A stretch of DNA of 58,298 bases from Glycomyces paridis (GCF_004912155.1 NZ_STGX01000007.1:197013-255310); one strand, 5' to 3'; shown: positions 44,768 through 53,930, numbered from the stretch's first letter. The notes: generated by a model not told the origin, from the letters alone. Numbers and translations: made by a program.

Positions 44768-44792
44768 TCTCACATCACTTTTGGCGGTGAGA
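44768..44792. promoter_or_regulatory. Candidate Crp-type dyad upstream of cyclase
   Basis: TCTCAC-N13-GTGAGA within the 107-bp gap between the regulator and cyclase genes. Symmetry suits a dimeric regulator; binding is inference. Confidence 0.4.
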
Positions 44793-44869
44793 AGTAGTTC
44801 CCAGCGGCGCCCGAGCGACTCTCCGACGATCGAACGGAACCCATTCGCGCGATCGATCAGAGGATTCGC

Positions 44870-45901
44870 ATGAACGACCAGTCCAGCCCAGCCGAGCGGA
44901 AGACGCAGGACCGGAACATCGTCGTACTCGCCTTCGACATCAGGCGGTTCAGCGCCTTCACCGACACCGAACGGACACGCATCGCCACAGAGTTCAGGGA
45001 CGACATCGAGGGGGCGTTCGGCGACGCCGCCCTCCAGGAGGTTTGGAATGACCACGAATTCTGCCAAAACGCCGGCGACGGGATCGTCGTCGGCTTCCCG
45101 GCCGTCCACCTCCACCCCATCGTCGATGGACTGCCCCAGCCGTTGCAGCACCGGCTGCGTGAGCGCCACCGCCAAGACGACACCCCAATCCGCATGCGCC
45201 TGGGCATCGCGGTCGGACCGGTCCAAGGCACCGACGATCCGCGCGTCGACGTCTCGCCGAACCAGGTGATCATCGACGCCTGCCGCATCGGCGACTCGCT
45301 CCCGACACGCATGCTCCTTGAGAACTCCGACGGGCAGGCAACCTATCTCGCCGTGGCCGCGATGCCCGCCGTGATCACCAGCTATATCGCTCCTGAACCG
45401 AAGTGGCTGCGTGCCAGTGAATTCGTCCGCACCTCCATCGACACGGCGGACAAGAACTTCCACACCGAGGCGTACCTCCACGTGCCCTCGCCTTCCGGCG
45501 ACCTGCTGCGCTTCGGCCTGACGAACCTGCCGGCCACGACGGTCTCGGAGGACCCGTCGTTCGAGCCGCTCGAAGACCTCATCGCGAACGCCCCCGTCGA
45601 CCGGCCCCCGGCCGCGAGCGACCAGGGCTCCGTCGCGGGCGACATCGGCGGCGACCTCCACGACGAGTCGGTGCGAATCGGTTCCGTCGGTCGCGACGCG
45701 ATCGGCAACGGCTCCGGCAACCGGGTTCGGGTGGACAACTCCAGCCACGACGACCACGCCACCGACCGGTCGATCAACCGCGGCAACATCTTCCACGGGA
45801 ACGTCGGCGCAGGCGACGGCGGCACCGTAAACGTGGCCGGACGCGACCAACACCAGTTCACCAAGCGGCCGTCCGCACCAGAGCCGGGCGGTCGGGCATG
45901 A
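44870..45901 (+). CDS. Class III nucleotide cyclase with C-terminal signalling motif
   Basis: 343 residues. Cyclase-like domain residues 15-200: first metal Asp23 (LAFDIRRFSAF), second Asp70 in NAGDGIVVGF, and RMRLGIAVGP. This matches minimal class III adenylate/guanylate or pyrimidine (Pycsar-like) cyclases; base specificity cannot be read. Residues 250-330 are Gly/Asp/Asn-rich and end in a 23-residue motif (305-327) that recurs at the N-terminus of the next protein. Its stop overlaps the next ATG (ATGA). It probably makes a second messenger in a defence or stress module. Confidence 0.8.
   Translation: MNDQSSPAERKTQDRNIVVLAFDIRRFSAFTDTERTRIATEFRDDIEGAFGDAALQEVWNDHEFCQNAGDGIVVGFPAVHLHPIVDGLPQPLQHRLRERHRQDDTPIRMRLGIAVGPVQGTDDPRVDVSPNQVIIDACRIGDSLPTRMLLENSDGQATYLAVAAMPAVITSYIAPEPKWLRASEFVRTSIDTADKNFHTEAYLHVPSPSGDLLRFGLTNLPATTVSEDPSFEPLEDLIANAPVDRPPAASDQGSVAGDIGGDLHDESVRIGSVGRDAIGNGSGNRVRVDNSSHDDHATDRSINRGNIFHGNVGAGDGGTVNVAGRDQHQFTKRPSAPEPGGRA
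45782..45850 (+). repeat. Motif copy 1 (cyclase C-terminus)
   Basis: 69 bp encoding residues 305-327 of the cyclase, from GNIFHG to AGRDQ. 56 of 69 bases and 15 of 23 residues are identical to copy 2 at 45931-45999, without gaps. Confidence 0.85.
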
Positions 45902-47847
45902 ACGGCCTCCTCGACGCCAAGGTGCCCACCGGCAACGTCGTCCACGGCGACGTACGCGCCGGCGACGGCGGCACCATCAACATGGCCGCAGGCGACCAGA
46001 TCTTCCTGAGCATCGAAGCCCTCCGCCGCCGGATCCGGTTTCTCTCTGACCCGCAACGACTCGACGGCGAGATGGCATCGATCGTTCCTCCGCCGGACCT
46101 CGACGCGCACTTGCGGTCGCTGCGGGAGACGCGGCTCCTGATCCTCTCGGGCGGCCCGCAGACAGGCCTCTCCACGGCGGCGCGACACCGTTGGAAGACC
46201 TTCGCCGACGCCAGCCCCGGCCTCGACGCCGAGGACTTCTTCCCGTCCGGACGCGATGAACTCCTCGACGAGCTCGACCGCCTTCGCAAGCCATGCGTGC
46301 TGCTCCTCGACATCTCCCACGACCGCGAATTCGGTGCGACGCTCGCAGAGAGCCTCCCGCAAGTGCAAGCGGCGTTGCGCGAACAAGACTGCCGTCTCGT
46401 GATCGCCCTCCACGAAGGCGCCAGCCAGGAGATGCGGCGCGCGATGCCGAGCGCCGTACACCGCCTCGGCCGGCCCGACCCAGTCGCCGTCATCGCGAGG
46501 CGGACCCGCAGGGACGACCTGGTGCTGCGGCTGCTCGACAACGAAGAGTTCGCGAATGAGCTCGCCACAGTCTGGCCTCCGCGGGCAGTGCCGCTCGCCG
46601 CGTTCATCGAGGAGTGCCCGCCCGACTACGACCCCAACAGACTCGTCGAAGACCTTCGACCGCTCCTGCGCGATCACAGCGCGGAGCTGAAGAAGCTCGT
46701 CGAGGACACGGTCACCACGGTCGGCGCCAGGGCCCTTCTCATCGCCGCCGGCGCGCTCCAGGGCGCAGGGAGGGACGCGATCGTCTTCGCCGCCGGGGAC
46801 CTCACCTCGGTCGCCGGTCCCGAGGGGCACCCGACCTCCCCGTTCGAAGGCCCCAGCCTCGACCAGCAGTTCGGGGCGCTCCGCCCATCGATCGACCCCG
46901 ACAGCGGCCGATTCCTCAGGCCCTATGACGGTGACGCCCTGCTGCCGTATGTCTGGGAGCAGTTCCCTTCGTGGCGGACGCCCATCCGGGCCTGGCTCGA
47001 CCTCCTCCTGGGTTCCCGGAGGCTCGATGACGACGCCCTCTCAGTCCTCCTGCCGCGGCTGTTGTCATTCGCGGCGGCGACAGGCGCGGCCGACCTCGTC
47101 ACCCAGCGCGCCGCCGTCATCGCCGACCGGACCCGCGCGCGCAGGGAACTGGCGGCCGGGCTGCTCCTGGCCGGCTCGATCGACGCCGCCATCGGACCGC
47201 AGGTCCGGCGCCAACTGCGGCTCTGGGCCTACCACGACGCGGTGCCCTCCGCGCTGCTCCGAAGCGTCGCGCTGGCATGTGGGGCCCCCGAGTACGCGAG
47301 CCGCTTTCCGCGCAGCGCGTTCACCCGGCTCAGGCACCTCCTCAGTTCCAAAGACGAGTCGGTTCGCGCGACCGCGGTCGAGGCGACCGTGTCCGCCGCG
47401 CGAAGCCTGCCACCGCAGGCGACATTGGAGTACCTGGGCGAGTGGGCGGGCAGGGACGCCGAAACGGCGGAGCGGACCGCGATCCTGCTGACGGCGGCGC
47501 TCGCCGATGTCGAGGTCCGCCGACGATGGGTCGGCGACTGGCTCGCACGCGATCCCCACGGCGCCGTCGTCGCGCTGTGGCGTTCGATCTTCGTCAACGC
47601 CGGGCCGGGCACCGTCCGCGATGCCGTGGCGGCGTGGCTGGAATTCTCGGCCGTCGCACCTCCAGGGCACCGCGCGATGCTCGCCGATCGCCTCTCGATC
47701 GCCGCAACCGTCAATTTCTGGACGCTCGGCCAGCTCTCGCAGTCCGTCGGCGAACACGCCTGGGCGGGACGCCCCGCGAGCCCTGGCGCGTCGGTGCTGC
47801 GGCAGCGTCTGGCCGACCACCTCGATCAAGCAAAGGTCGCACTCTGA
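45898..47847 (+). CDS. STAND-like NTPase / HEAT-type protein with N-terminal signalling motif
   Basis: 649 residues. Residues 12-34 carry the motif shared with the cyclase. A P-loop-like segment GGPQTGLST (85-93) lacks the Walker A lysine (Leu91). A Walker B-like stretch CVLLLDISHD follows (about 130). Residues 250-640 are alpha-helical repeats. Architecture (N-terminal motif, degenerate NTPase, helical repeat sensor) is like an NLR/STAND receptor or an inactive iSTAND-type descendant. Co-translated with cyclase and membrane protein. Confidence 0.7.
   Translation: MNGLLDAKVPTGNVVHGDVRAGDGGTINMAAGDQIFLSIEALRRRIRFLSDPQRLDGEMASIVPPPDLDAHLRSLRETRLLILSGGPQTGLSTAARHRWKTFADASPGLDAEDFFPSGRDELLDELDRLRKPCVLLLDISHDREFGATLAESLPQVQAALREQDCRLVIALHEGASQEMRRAMPSAVHRLGRPDPVAVIARRTRRDDLVLRLLDNEEFANELATVWPPRAVPLAAFIEECPPDYDPNRLVEDLRPLLRDHSAELKKLVEDTVTTVGARALLIAAGALQGAGRDAIVFAAGDLTSVAGPEGHPTSPFEGPSLDQQFGALRPSIDPDSGRFLRPYDGDALLPYVWEQFPSWRTPIRAWLDLLLGSRRLDDDALSVLLPRLLSFAAATGAADLVTQRAAVIADRTRARRELAAGLLLAGSIDAAIGPQVRRQLRLWAYHDAVPSALLRSVALACGAPEYASRFPRSAFTRLRHLLSSKDESVRATAVEATVSAARSLPPQATLEYLGEWAGRDAETAERTAILLTAALADVEVRRRWVGDWLARDPHGAVVALWRSIFVNAGPGTVRDAVAAWLEFSAVAPPGHRAMLADRLSIAATVNFWTLGQLSQSVGEHAWAGRPASPGASVLRQRLADHLDQAKVAL
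45931..45999 (+). repeat. Motif copy 2 (NTPase N-terminus)
   Basis: Encodes residues 12-34 of the NTPase-like protein, from GNVVHG to AAGDQ; see copy 1. Confidence 0.85.
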
Positions 47848-48716
47848 TGCTCGGATGGACGCTCACGATCCTGCTGGTATTCGCCATCGCGGTGATCCTC
47901 GGCTGGAAACACCTCGTCGCACGGATGCTCGGTCCCCTGCCCGAACCGGAGGCGATGCCGGAACCGGTCCCCTTCGAACGGTTCGACACAGTGCTGATGC
48001 TGCCGAGCGCGCTGTCCACGTTCAAATTCGCGTGCTCGGTGACGATCTGGCACAGCGTGGCGAACGGACTCGAAGACGAGGCGGAGGCTCGGCGGGCCGC
48101 GGAATGGGAGATCCACCAGACCGCCCGGGCCGTCACCTCGCAGTACTCGCCGTCGGTCTTCGAATTCCTGGACCTCGCGTTGAACGACGCGCTCAATGCA
48201 TTCCGGAAGACCGGCAGGCATGGGCTCATCGTGCGGGCCGAGTGCGCGCAGGTGAAGGTCGATCCGAAGGACCTCGCGCTGACGCGCGAGTTGGAGCAGG
48301 CGGAGTACGAACTGAACATGGAGGCGCAGCTCCACGTCACGCGGATGCGCAACGCCGAACGGCTCGGGCAGCTCCTCAGCGATCCGCGCTCGGCGGCACT
48401 CTGGTGGTTCGCGCGCCACCCCGACCGGGTCCAAGAACTGCCGGGCATTGCCAGGACGATGTTCGAAATCGATGCGGTGCTGAACCATCGCATGTTCGCC
48501 GAACCGGGAACGGCTCCAGCGGCCGAGCAGCCGGGGCCGACCAACGGCGAGGACTTGGACAACTTCCTGGCGAACGCGGGCGAGGAGAAGCGAACCCTGC
48601 TCTGCAACACGCTCGCGTTCGCGTACGAGAAATTGGGACGCCCGGAGATGGCCGCTCGGGTCCGCACGCTCGCCGATCTCTCCGGACCCGAACCGGCGTC
48701 GCAGCACGTCGAGTAG
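47847..48716 (+). CDS. Membrane-anchored helical protein, last gene of cyclase operon
   Basis: 289 residues. One N-terminal TM helix (3-22), then a cytosolic domain. The central part (about 100-220: LDLALNDALNAFRKTGRHGLIVRAECAQVKVDPKDLALTRELEQAEYELNM) is reminiscent of SPFH/band-7 type alpha/beta plus coiled-coil sequence, a weak impression. TGATG overlap with the NTPase gene. Could be the membrane effector or anchor of the module. Confidence 0.65.
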   Translation: MLGWTLTILLVFAIAVILGWKHLVARMLGPLPEPEAMPEPVPFERFDTVLMLPSALSTFKFACSVTIWHSVANGLEDEAEARRAAEWEIHQTARAVTSQYSPSVFEFLDLALNDALNAFRKTGRHGLIVRAECAQVKVDPKDLALTRELEQAEYELNMEAQLHVTRMRNAERLGQLLSDPRSAALWWFARHPDRVQELPGIARTMFEIDAVLNHRMFAEPGTAPAAEQPGPTNGEDLDNFLANAGEEKRTLLCNTLAFAYEKLGRPEMAARVRTLADLSGPEPASQHVE

Positions 48717-48721
48717 CGAAT

Positions 48722-48756
48722 CCGAAGCCCGGCCGCAGGTTGCGGCCGGGCTTCGG
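48722..48756. terminator. Perfect 16-bp hairpin terminator
   Basis: CCGAAGCCCGGCCGCA-GGT-TGCGGCCGGGCTTCGG between the convergent cyclase operon and the GH87 gene. Confidence 0.8.
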
Positions 48757-48762
48757 GTTCAG

Positions 48763-51700
48763 TCAGTCGATGATGATCTGGAAGGTGGTGGTCGTGTTCT
48801 TGATGTCCTGGTGGTTGTCGGTCATCTGGAGGTTGTGGAAGACGGCGGCGCCGACGGCGGGGCCTTGGCCGGGTTCGGGCATTTCGTTGACCCAGATGGC
48901 GTAGCCGGATTTGGCCTCGAAGGCGTCGCCGCTGAGGTGGGCGCCGGTGATGGTGACGTCGGTGAAGACGGTGTCGGTGACCGGGTTCTGGGGTTGGCCG
49001 CCGACGTAGTTGGTCTGGAACATGATGCCGGAGTAGGTGGGGCTGACGATGTCCACGTTGGTCACGCGGATGCCCTCGTAGGTCTTGGAGGCGGAGAAGA
49101 TCCAGATCCCGGGGAAGGTCTGCTGGCCCCAGAAGTGGCCGCCGGCCCTGACGACCGAGATGTTCTCGAACTCGGTCGGGGGGTCGGATTCGAAGCCGTC
49201 CATGGGGATGCCGAAGTCCAGGGAGCTGATGGTGATGCCCGAGTAGACGAGGGTGTCGGCGATGTGGATGTTGCGGAACGTGTTGCCGTACCCGCCGTAG
49301 ACCGCCAGTCCGGCGGCGCGCCAGGTGAGGATCGAGGTGAGGTTCTCGTACACGTTGCCGGTCTGGTCGCCGCCGCCCGCGTCGGTGGCGGCGAAGAGCG
49401 CGAAGCTGTCGTCGCCGGAGGCGCGGGACTCGACGTTCTGGACGAGGTTCCCGTTGCTGCCGTTGGTCATGTTGATGGCGTCGGCGAACAGGTTGCGGGC
49501 GCGGGAGTTCGTGATCCGCGTGTCGCTGATGCGCGAGCCCCAGAACATGCAGACCTGGTGCTCGGTCCAGGTGTCGTCGATGGTCATGTCGGAGACGTTC
49601 TGCCAGTCGAAGACCTTCCCGGGCCCGTCGATGCGGGTCGTATAGTTCCCGAAGTAGGCGAATCCGGCGAAGGTGGAGCCGTTCGCGGTGTTCTCGGCGC
49701 GGAAGCCGACGTCGGTGTTCTCCTGACCCTGCGGGGCGTAGAAGCGGGTGTACCAGGGCCCGGCGCCGATGAGCTCGACGGCCTTGCCGTACACCTGGAA
49801 CTTCTGCGCGGTCTGGTAGTCACCGGGGGGCAGGTACACGCCGAGCAGGTCGCCCGAGGTGTCCATCCTGAAGGCGTCCAGGGCGTTCTGGACGTCCTGG
49901 TGGCCGAAGCCGTCCGGTTCGAGGTACCGCGCGGGGTCGGGGTTGGCGACCGGCGCGACCTGTTCGAGGCTGATGAAGTCGATCGCGTAGAAGGCCGCCG
50001 AGTTCGCGGCGTCCTTCTGGAGCCGGATGGTGCTCCCGGCCGGGATCGTCTCGTCGAGCAGGACGTTGGCCTCGTCGTAGATGTGGCGGGCCGGGCCCGA
50101 GCTCGGCGAGTTGTTCGGGCTCGCCTCGGCGCCGTAGAGCCACGCGAACTTGGAGGTGAGTTCGAGCGGCTGGACGAGTTCGCCGTCCACGTAGAGGTTC
50201 AGGCTCGCGGTGATGCCGCCGCCGCCCGGGGCGTCCGGAATGGAGAAACGGGTGACGAGCGTGTTGGTGCTCGTGGCGGTGGTGAACTCGACGTACTCGC
50301 CGGTGCCGTCGAGGACGGCGGCCTGGCGGCCGGAGGCCTCGCCTGCGAGGTCGCCGATGCTGCGGTTGGGGGCGAGGATCTGCGCGCCGCCGCCGACGGT
50401 GCCGTGCTCGGCCTCCTCGATGGTGAAGGGCAGGTTCGCACCGCGTCCGATCGACAGCGACCGGGTGGCGGTGTTGTTGTCCCGCTTGATCGGCAGTTCG
50501 TTGGCGTCGGCGGCGACCTCGACGGTGACGGTGAAGTCGCCGTCGGCCGCGGTCCAGGTGCCGAGTCCGATGGGGCCGGTGGTGGCGCCGGAGGCGATGG
50601 CGCCCTGGTGGTCTCCGGTGAGCGTGCGGACGGTCTGCCCGGTGTCGTTGTCGGTCAGGGTGAGCGTGACGGCGTGCGCGCCGCCGGCCGAGTCGATGCT
50701 GCCCTGGTTGGCGAGCGTGACGGCGAAGTCGACGGTGTCGCCCGCGGCCGGGTTGCTCGGGCTCCAGGTGATCGCGGCGGCGACGAGGTCGGAGGTGGGG
50801 ACGGCGCTCACGGTGAGCGGGTCGGCGTGCGTGTACTCGTTGTTGCCCTCGTCGCTCTCGGCGACCAGGGCGCCGGGGTCGACGGCGGCGCCGACCTCGT
50901 GGTCCCCCGCGTTCTGCGAACCGATGTCGGCCGAGACGACCGCACTTGAGCCGGCGGGGAGGCCGTCGACGGGCGCGGTGCCGAGCAGGACGCCGTCGAG
51001 CTTGAGGTCCACGGCGGTCGGGGCCGAGGCGACCTCGCCGAGGTTCGCGACGGTGGCCGAAAGTGTCACCGCGTCGGTCTCGCTGGGGGAGGCGGGGCTC
51101 CAGGAGAGGTCGGTGACGACGAGGTCGGCGGCGGGCGCGGGGATGCCGAACACCTGGATCTCGGCCACCTGGGCACCCGGGGCGCCGGTGTTGGCCGTGA
51201 ACTGGAGACGCAGCTCGCCCGCGGTGGCGGTGACCGGGACGGTCACGGTGTTGCCGCTGGAGGGGTCGAAACCGTATGCGGCGGACGGGACGAGCGTGGT
51301 GAACTCGCCGCCGTTGAGGTCGCGTCCGAGCACCGAGAACGTCTGCGTCCGGGGGCCCCAGGCCGTGTTCGGGTTGAGCCGGACCACGACGCGTTCGAGC
51401 TCGGCGTTCGCGCCGAGGTCGACGGTGAGCGTGCTCGGATACGAGCCCGCCGCGCTCTCCCAGTAGGTCGAGAGGTCGCCGTCGTTGGCGTTCTCGGCCG
51501 CGAAGTCGAACTGCTGCGAGGAGGCGTTGATCGGGCGGTCTCCGGCCAGATCCTCACCGGCCGAAGGGGTCCCGGTCTCGCCGTAAACCTCCAGTTCGGA
51601 GATCTGCGCGGCGGGCCAGCCGGTGTTGGCGGTGACGACCACGCGCACGAAGCGCACGGACGCGGGGTCGACCTCGATGCTCACCGTGTTCCCGGCGTTC

Positions 51701-52086
51701 GGGTCGAAGGTGCGGGCCTGCGCGGAGGCGAGGGTGGTGAAGTTCGTCCCGTCGGCGCTGCCGCGCAGCTCGACGGTCTGGGACCGGGTCTGCCAGGACG
51801 GGAGCGAGGGCAGTTCGAGGACGACCTCGTTGACGTCGGCCTCGGCGCCGAGGTCGACCTGGAGCCATTGGGGGAACGCGCCGTTCGCGCTCTCCCAGTA
51901 GGTCCCCTGGTTGCCGTCGCCGGCGTTGGCGGCGGTGTAGTTCTGGACATGGCTCGAGGCGGTCATGGTCTTGCCGGCGGCCAGGTTCGGGCCGTTCGCC
52001 GCTTGTGCCGGCGCGACCGGCACGAGCGCTGCCATCACGGCGGCGACTGCGGCCGCCGCCGTGAGGGCCAGGCGCGAGAGTTTCAT
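48763..52086 (-). CDS. Secreted GH87 alpha-1,3-glucanase (mycodextranase type)
   Basis: 1107 residues. Sec signal (1-30, APAQAAN). Two F5/8C discoidin domains (about 33-168 and 175-315), two CARDB/Ig-like domains (about 320-425 and 430-545), a CBM6/35-like module (about 550-705), and a GH87 right-handed beta-helix catalytic domain (about 715-1107). Signatures: VYLPPGDYQTAQKFQVYGKAV, FADAINMTNGS, SGDDSFALFAA and FEAKSGYAIWVNEMPEPGQGP; the Asp residues in these are the likely catalytic acids. It cleaves alpha-1,3-glucan of fungal walls or mutan. Confidence 0.92.
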   Translation of the reverse strand: MKLSRLALTAAAAVAAVMAALVPVAPAQAANGPNLAAGKTMTASSHVQNYTAANAGDGNQGTYWESANGAFPQWLQVDLGAEADVNEVVLELPSLPSWQTRSQTVELRGSADGTNFTTLASAQARTFDPNAGNTVSIEVDPASVRFVRVVVTANTGWPAAQISELEVYGETGTPSAGEDLAGDRPINASSQQFDFAAENANDGDLSTYWESAAGSYPSTLTVDLGANAELERVVVRLNPNTAWGPRTQTFSVLGRDLNGGEFTTLVPSAAYGFDPSSGNTVTVPVTATAGELRLQFTANTGAPGAQVAEIQVFGIPAPAADLVVTDLSWSPASPSETDAVTLSATVANLGEVASAPTAVDLKLDGVLLGTAPVDGLPAGSSAVVSADIGSQNAGDHEVGAAVDPGALVAESDEGNNEYTHADPLTVSAVPTSDLVAAAITWSPSNPAAGDTVDFAVTLANQGSIDSAGGAHAVTLTLTDNDTGQTVRTLTGDHQGAIASGATTGPIGLGTWTAADGDFTVTVEVAADANELPIKRDNNTATRSLSIGRGANLPFTIEEAEHGTVGGGAQILAPNRSIGDLAGEASGRQAAVLDGTGEYVEFTTATSTNTLVTRFSIPDAPGGGGITASLNLYVDGELVQPLELTSKFAWLYGAEASPNNSPSSGPARHIYDEANVLLDETIPAGSTIRLQKDAANSAAFYAIDFISLEQVAPVANPDPARYLEPDGFGHQDVQNALDAFRMDTSGDLLGVYLPPGDYQTAQKFQVYGKAVELIGAGPWYTRFYAPQGQENTDVGFRAENTANGSTFAGFAYFGNYTTRIDGPGKVFDWQNVSDMTIDDTWTEHQVCMFWGSRISDTRITNSRARNLFADAINMTNGSNGNLVQNVESRASGDDSFALFAATDAGGGDQTGNVYENLTSILTWRAAGLAVYGGYGNTFRNIHIADTLVYSGITISSLDFGIPMDGFESDPPTEFENISVVRAGGHFWGQQTFPGIWIFSASKTYEGIRVTNVDIVSPTYSGIMFQTNYVGGQPQNPVTDTVFTDVTITGAHLSGDAFEAKSGYAIWVNEMPEPGQGPAVGAAVFHNLQMTDNHQDIKNTTTTFQIIID

Positions 52087-52252
52087 TTCGACTCCTTGCT
52101 CGGGGGTTTGGCGGCGATCGACCCGTTGCTGGGCACCACGAATAGCGCCTCGCGGCCGGATTCGATCGCTGTCGGTCCGGGCTCGGCAATGGGCGGCCCG
52201 GGGCGGGCGCGCACGGCCGAAGCCGGTTTTCGGCTTCGGGGCGCACCATCAA

Positions 52253-52276
52253 TGAGATCGATGTCTATCGATCTCA
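52253..52276. promoter_or_regulatory. Perfect 10-bp dyad operator upstream of GH87
   Basis: TGAGATCGAT-GTCT-ATCGATCTCA, 167 bp before the GH87 start. Confidence 0.65.
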
Positions 52277-52311
52277 GTGGAGATTTTGGGTTGTGAAGTT
52301 GCTGTTGATCA

Positions 52312-52331
52312 TAGGTTTAGCGCTATACCTA
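52312..52331. promoter_or_regulatory. LacI-type palindrome upstream of GH87
   Basis: TAGGTTTAGCGCTATACCTA, one mismatched pair, centred on AGCGCT as in LacI/CcpA operators. Likely carbon-source control of GH87. Confidence 0.6.
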
Positions 52332-52634
52332 AATGCAGATTCTAATCCCGACCAATTACGCTTGTCAATACTTCGTTTCCAATGGATTGCCGCACGCGAC
52401 GCCGAAACGAGTGGGAGCGATAAGCACTCGCCTGCGACCACTCCGCATCGCATTGCACCATTCACCATCGGCACCTCGCGCACCATTGGGCGACTCGCGA
52501 GGAAGGCCGCGCGTCCTCCGGCCGCGCCACCGGTGTCACGCATGCCCACTGGGGCTCATGACCGAATCGGGACGGATTCGTGCCCGGCGCGCCTACCTTC
52601 ACCACCGTGGCTAGCCCGATCCCCAGGAGGCCCC

Positions 52635-53930
52635 TTGTTCGACCACAGCGATCCGTACCGGCTCCTCGGCGTCGCCCGCGGCACCCCGATGGGCGAGGTC
52701 CGCGCCGCCTACCGGCGCAGGCTCGCCGACCCGCGCCGACCCACCTACTCCCCCGAAGAGCAGCTCCGGTTCGTCACCGCCCTCGAAGCGATCGAACGCG
52801 AGCGACGCGCCCTCGGCGACCCTGAAGCGGCGCCCACCCCCGAGCAGAAGAGCCGCAGGCGGAACGCGACCGGCCTGGCCGTCTACGCCGCCTGCTTCCT
52901 CATCGCCGGCGTCGTCGCGCTGACCGCCGCCGCCCCGAACGGCACCGCAAGGGCCGCTTGGGACGGCGACCTCCTGGCGACCGGACTGTCCCTCACCGCC
53001 GCGGCGATCGCGGTCGCGATCCTGGCGTTCCGCGGGCCGCGCCGAAACCACACCGCCCACAACCGACCGCCAACTCCGAAGAAAGCCGAGGACATGTACC
53101 CGAACGCACAGCCGCCCGGAATCGAATCGATCATCGCCCAAGCGGGCCTTGGGCAATGGCGTGCCCGCTACCAGCCGCGACCCGCCCCCATCGGTGTCCG
53201 GCTCGGGGTGGCGCTGGGGATCTACCTGCTCGTCGTGCTGCTGTTCGCGAGCACCGGCTTCCTCGCCACCGGATACGGGCTCGTCTTCTTCCTGGTCTTC
53301 ACCGCGTTCATCGGGCTCGGCGTCGCCAACCTCGCGCACATGAAACGGAAGTCGCAGGCGGGCGACGCGCTCGACTTCTTCGACGAGGGCCTCATCGTCA
53401 AGGGCCCCAAGGCCCGCGTCCAGATGCTCTGGTGGGACGACGCGCGCGTGTTCCAGCAGCTCTTCCACTACCCGACCACCGGGCTCGTCACCTTCAACTA
53501 CCTCCTGGTGGACCAGGAGGGGAACGCGGTCAGCATCGGCGACCCCAAGGGCGCCGCCAGCTCGGCGATCGTGAACCTCAACGGGAACCTCGACCGCTTC
53601 GTGCTCGGCGCGGCGTTCGAAGGGCCCGAGATCTGGGGGCCGATCATCCAGGACCAGATCACGAGGGCGCAGCTGCCGAAGGTCCTGGCCGAGATCGAGG
53701 CCGGGCGCCGAGTCGACTTCGGACACCTCTCGATCGACCGCGACGGCATCACCGCCGACGGCAACCCGATCCCCTGGCCCGACCTCCAGGCCGCCTCGGT
53801 CCAGGACGGCGTGGTGCTCTTCAACGTGCGCGGCCGGTTCCTCCGCACTCGCGAGCCGGTCTACACGATCGCGAACTTCTTCGTCTTCAAAGCGGCCGTG
53901 CAGGTTCGCAGCGGCATCACCTGGACCTGA
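52635..53930 (+). CDS. J-domain-like N-terminus fused to membrane protein (DUF6585-like)
   Basis: 431 residues from TTG 52635 (CAGGAGG upstream). Residues 4-60 resemble a J-domain (DPYRLLGVARGTPMGEVRAAYRRRL), but the HPD tripeptide is absent, so DnaK stimulation is unlikely. TM segments lie near 78-96 and 110-128, a second TM pair near 195-235, and the cytosolic C-terminal domain (240-431) resembles DUF6585. Role unknown. Confidence 0.7.
   Translation: MFDHSDPYRLLGVARGTPMGEVRAAYRRRLADPRRPTYSPEEQLRFVTALEAIERERRALGDPEAAPTPEQKSRRRNATGLAVYAACFLIAGVVALTAAAPNGTARAAWDGDLLATGLSLTAAAIAVAILAFRGPRRNHTAHNRPPTPKKAEDMYPNAQPPGIESIIAQAGLGQWRARYQPRPAPIGVRLGVALGIYLLVVLLFASTGFLATGYGLVFFLVFTAFIGLGVANLAHMKRKSQAGDALDFFDEGLIVKGPKARVQMLWWDDARVFQQLFHYPTTGLVTFNYLLVDQEGNAVSIGDPKGAASSAIVNLNGNLDRFVLGAAFEGPEIWGPIIQDQITRAQLPKVLAEIEAGRRVDFGHLSIDRDGITADGNPIPWPDLQAASVQDGVVLFNVRGRFLRTREPVYTIANFFVFKAAVQVRSGITWT

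Larger units (their letters stand above)
52087..52634. other. Long divergent regulatory region with AT-rich core
   Basis: 548 bp between GH87 (leftward) and the J-like gene (rightward). The 52280-52400 stretch is strikingly A/T-rich for this genome. It holds two dyads listed separately and presumably the GH87 promoter. No supported gene. Confidence 0.6.

Noticed and set aside
52274-52549. Minus-strand 91-codon frame in the GH87 promoter region
   Set aside because: Runs through the AT-rich operators, no RBS or recognisable protein features.
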